A stretch of DNA of 64,000 bases. It comes from Atopsyche davidsoni. Its lineage: Eukaryota > Arthropoda > Insecta > Trichoptera > Hydrobiosidae. Below the pieces are notes generated by a model. The model had not been told where the DNA came from. It made no database searches and was given only the letters and a program-made list of their open reading frames with translations. The translations under genes and the position numbers were made by a program. Where the stretch lies: contig JAILWY010000026.1 of assembly GCA_022113835.1 (NCBI GenBank), positions 826,001-890,000 on the forward strand, written 5' to 3'. Shown here one piece after another: positions 61,951 through 64,000 of the stretch (within the stretch, counting starts at the first letter, position 1; every line of letters begins with the position of its first letter).

Positions 61951-62003
61951 TGAAATATCTGCAGAAGTTGCAACACAATCTACCTTCTTTTTTGCCGATT
62001 CAA
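61945..62003 (+). other. Candidate 59-nt exon (or ratchet-site exon)
   Basis: Between the acceptor at 61944 and a second consensus donor, CAA|GTAAGT, at 62003/62004 lie 59 nt. Only the frame entered after two bases is open: it would read ELKYLQKLQHNLPSFLPIQ, a Leu-rich helical-looking peptide I do not recognise. The two other frames hit TGA near the 5' end. It may be an ordinary coding exon or the optional exon behind a ratchet site. An open frame of this length is not significant alone. Confidence 0.3.
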
Positions 62004-63540
62004 GTAAGTTTGTTAAATAAACAATTTTGTTTAAAAATGAGCAAAATCAACATTAACACGAGTAGGCGTGTATTATAGGTTCTTGCATTATTTATATTTC
62101 TTGTTAATATTTAACATCTGCAGCTTGTTGTAGAATGTTGACATTAAAATTTTTTTCGCGATACGTTTTCTCGAATACTATATGAATATGTGTTTTGTTA
62201 AAAATCGTTTAGATTAATCACCGTTTAAATATCAATTAATCAAAAGTGTAAATTATTTTACTTTTATTGTTGATAATCTGCATTATATTTCATATTTAGT
62301 TTATTTCTAAAGAAAATCTTGCATTATTTCAGTATTTAGGACAGTAAATACATAGCTCAGGTTAAATTAGGCACATTTTTATTACATATATATATACTTT
62401 TAAGCTAAACATCGGTGACATTAAATCAATTCACACCTGAAACACGAGCTACAATAGCCGTGGAATGTGGTTTCGAATCCTATTCAATAACCCTAATATA
62501 TTGTTTAATTATGTCTTAATTTTTTTTAGTTACATACTTTCTTAAACAAATCATTCATTCTTTTGACGTGGTATTTAGTGCAGTAAATTCACAACTCAGG
62601 CTAGGTTAAGTCAGCGTGGAGAGCACAGCAAAGCCCAGGCATAGGTTCGGTTTATGTGTGAACCTCCGGCTAAGTAAACATGCGGGTTCTCGGAATAAAC
62701 AATTCAGATTCGGCGCCCCCCTCCTGACGCGCCGCACTGTAATGCAGGAATGTGGGATCTCCTCTATGCACGCGCGACGCCTTCTCTCCTTGGGTTAGTC
62801 TCGCGTGCATAATGCATGAATTGCAGTTAGTGCGATCTCGGGTTGCTTTGAATGTATTCAGTAATCCCGCAACTAAATTTAGTAATAATAACAAATGTAA
62901 TCAATAAGAATTCTGTTTTTTTTATGACGAGTAACCCAGTGTATAAAAGATTGTACTGTTTTAGTTTTTTGCCATTAAAGGCAGTAGTAGTAAAAAAATG
63001 TAATACTCCATTTATTAGACCCGTGACTAGATTATGACCATGACTTACCTTTATTATCGTAATCTCCTAGCCAATTTGACTATTCATACTTTTTTCGTTT
63101 ATTTTGGTGGTTAAACATACAGATTTTAAAATTATTGAATACATTCTATGTAAGTCATTGTTTTTTTAATTTAAATGAATTATAAAGAAATTTAATACTT
63201 TATTTAAGATATTGTTGGCATTTTTTTTCCTTAAAAATAACACTTAACAATAATACATAAACGTTTTCGTTGGCTTTATATTTTTTCTTTACGACTCGGC
63301 TCAAATTTTTTAAAAGCATTACACTGAGGTATTTGAGAGATGTGCCGTGCAACGGTTTAACAGGAGATTGGCACAAATGGCACTAGGCGAGTATACCACA
63401 TCACTGCTCGTTTGACTGCCTCATTAGTCGTCATTTAATATCTTTATTAAGTCCAGCTTTGCATTGCAGTATTTGATTCACCGTGCAGGTTGCATTATTC
63501 GCGTATTGTACCCTCTTTTTTTCATGGCCCAACTGGCTGA
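62004..63540. other. AT-rich non-coding tract
   Basis: No supported gene. A B-box-like TGGTTTCGAATCC is at 62468-62480 without a clear A-box. 62600-62840 is a moderately GC-rich patch with chance frames. Confidence 0.45.
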
Positions 63541-64000
63541 ACGGAGAAAAAAAAAAATGCAACGTGAAGACCGAACAGCTGGAGGTCGAGCACGAGCGGA
63601 GCGGCCGAGAGAGTTCACGACAAGTGATCTCCGCTCGAGCGTGCAGCGGGTTTTAGGTCCCATTCACGACGCTGCAGATAACCCGCGCGAAAAAATTGCA
63701 GCGATGTGACTGAGCGCGACTGATCGCCGAGAGTGGTTTTTGCAGCAGAACTGAATATCGTCCGCGGTCAGAGCTGGACCTCGCCCCGCCGGCCGGCAGC
63801 AGAAATGTGCCATTTCCATTCAATCTTAAATTGATCGTTTCGACTGTGGTTCTCGTGAACGAGTTACGTGTTTTTACGGTCGGTCTCGCGGTGTATCCTG
63901 AATCGGTACACTTTTTACTTTCACACAATAGTAGCAATCGAACACGACGTTTCACCGCGTACGGTTTTTGTGCTCGTTTAATTGAAATCCAACCGAGAGC
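63541..64000. other. CpG-rich island running off the window
   Basis: GC/CpG-rich to the end of the window. Frames on both strands (plus 63464-63709, minus 63653-63955) overlap and are unrecognised. It might be the edge of a promoter island whose gene lies beyond 64000. Confidence 0.4.

Overview
This is gene-poor, non-coding DNA from an animal, most likely an insect or other arthropod. The base is AT-rich and full of homopolymers and (AT)n. CpG is not depleted, even in AT-rich parts, which argues against a vertebrate. Scattered remnants of tRNA-derived short interspersed elements (SINEs) are present, along with two short hAT-type DNA transposons and one TAACC array (complement of the arthropod telomere repeat TTAGG). 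I found no open reading frame that I can defend as a protein gene. The longest is about 208 codons and lies in GC-rich DNA where stops are rare by composition. No rRNA, functional tRNA, CRISPR array or bacterial-style operon was found. The species and host gene cannot be named from this window.

Layout: long AT-rich tracts alternate with unique GC/CpG-rich islands of 0.2-2 kb. The main islands are at about 5.2-6.4, 7.3-9.1, 26.2-26.7, 41.1-42.3, 48.6-48.9, 53.0-55.0 and 63.5-64.0 kb, with smaller ones between. Several contain G-box clusters, minisatellites or dense unique sequence of the kind seen in regulatory DNA. The 7.3-9.1 kb island is followed by a TATA box at 9297 and a consensus splice donor at 9597, which could be a promoter and first exon. 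The 15.5-15.9 kb block carries two identical palindromic GATA sites and reads like an enhancer.

Mobile DNA: the best-supported elements are two related non-autonomous hAT insertions, 42850-43254 and 60935-61629. Each has short terminal inverted repeats and an 8-bp target duplication that differs only by two transitions, and they share internal sequence. There is also a fold-back element at 32583-32764 (39-bp arms, 35 matching), about nine tRNA-like A/B-box remnants, a two-copy unknown repeat (about 30.4 and 39.2 kb), and a stem-loop motif of the form CATCAG/stem/GAAAC at up to four places.

Most interesting: at 61921-61950 a polypyrimidine tract runs into AACAG|GTGAGT, an acceptor fused to a donor. 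This is the form of a recursive-splicing (ratchet) site, and a second consensus donor follows 59 nt later. With a weaker example at 35482 and a possible 31-nt microexon at 27365, this suggests, but does not prove, that part of the window is intron of a long plus-strand gene.
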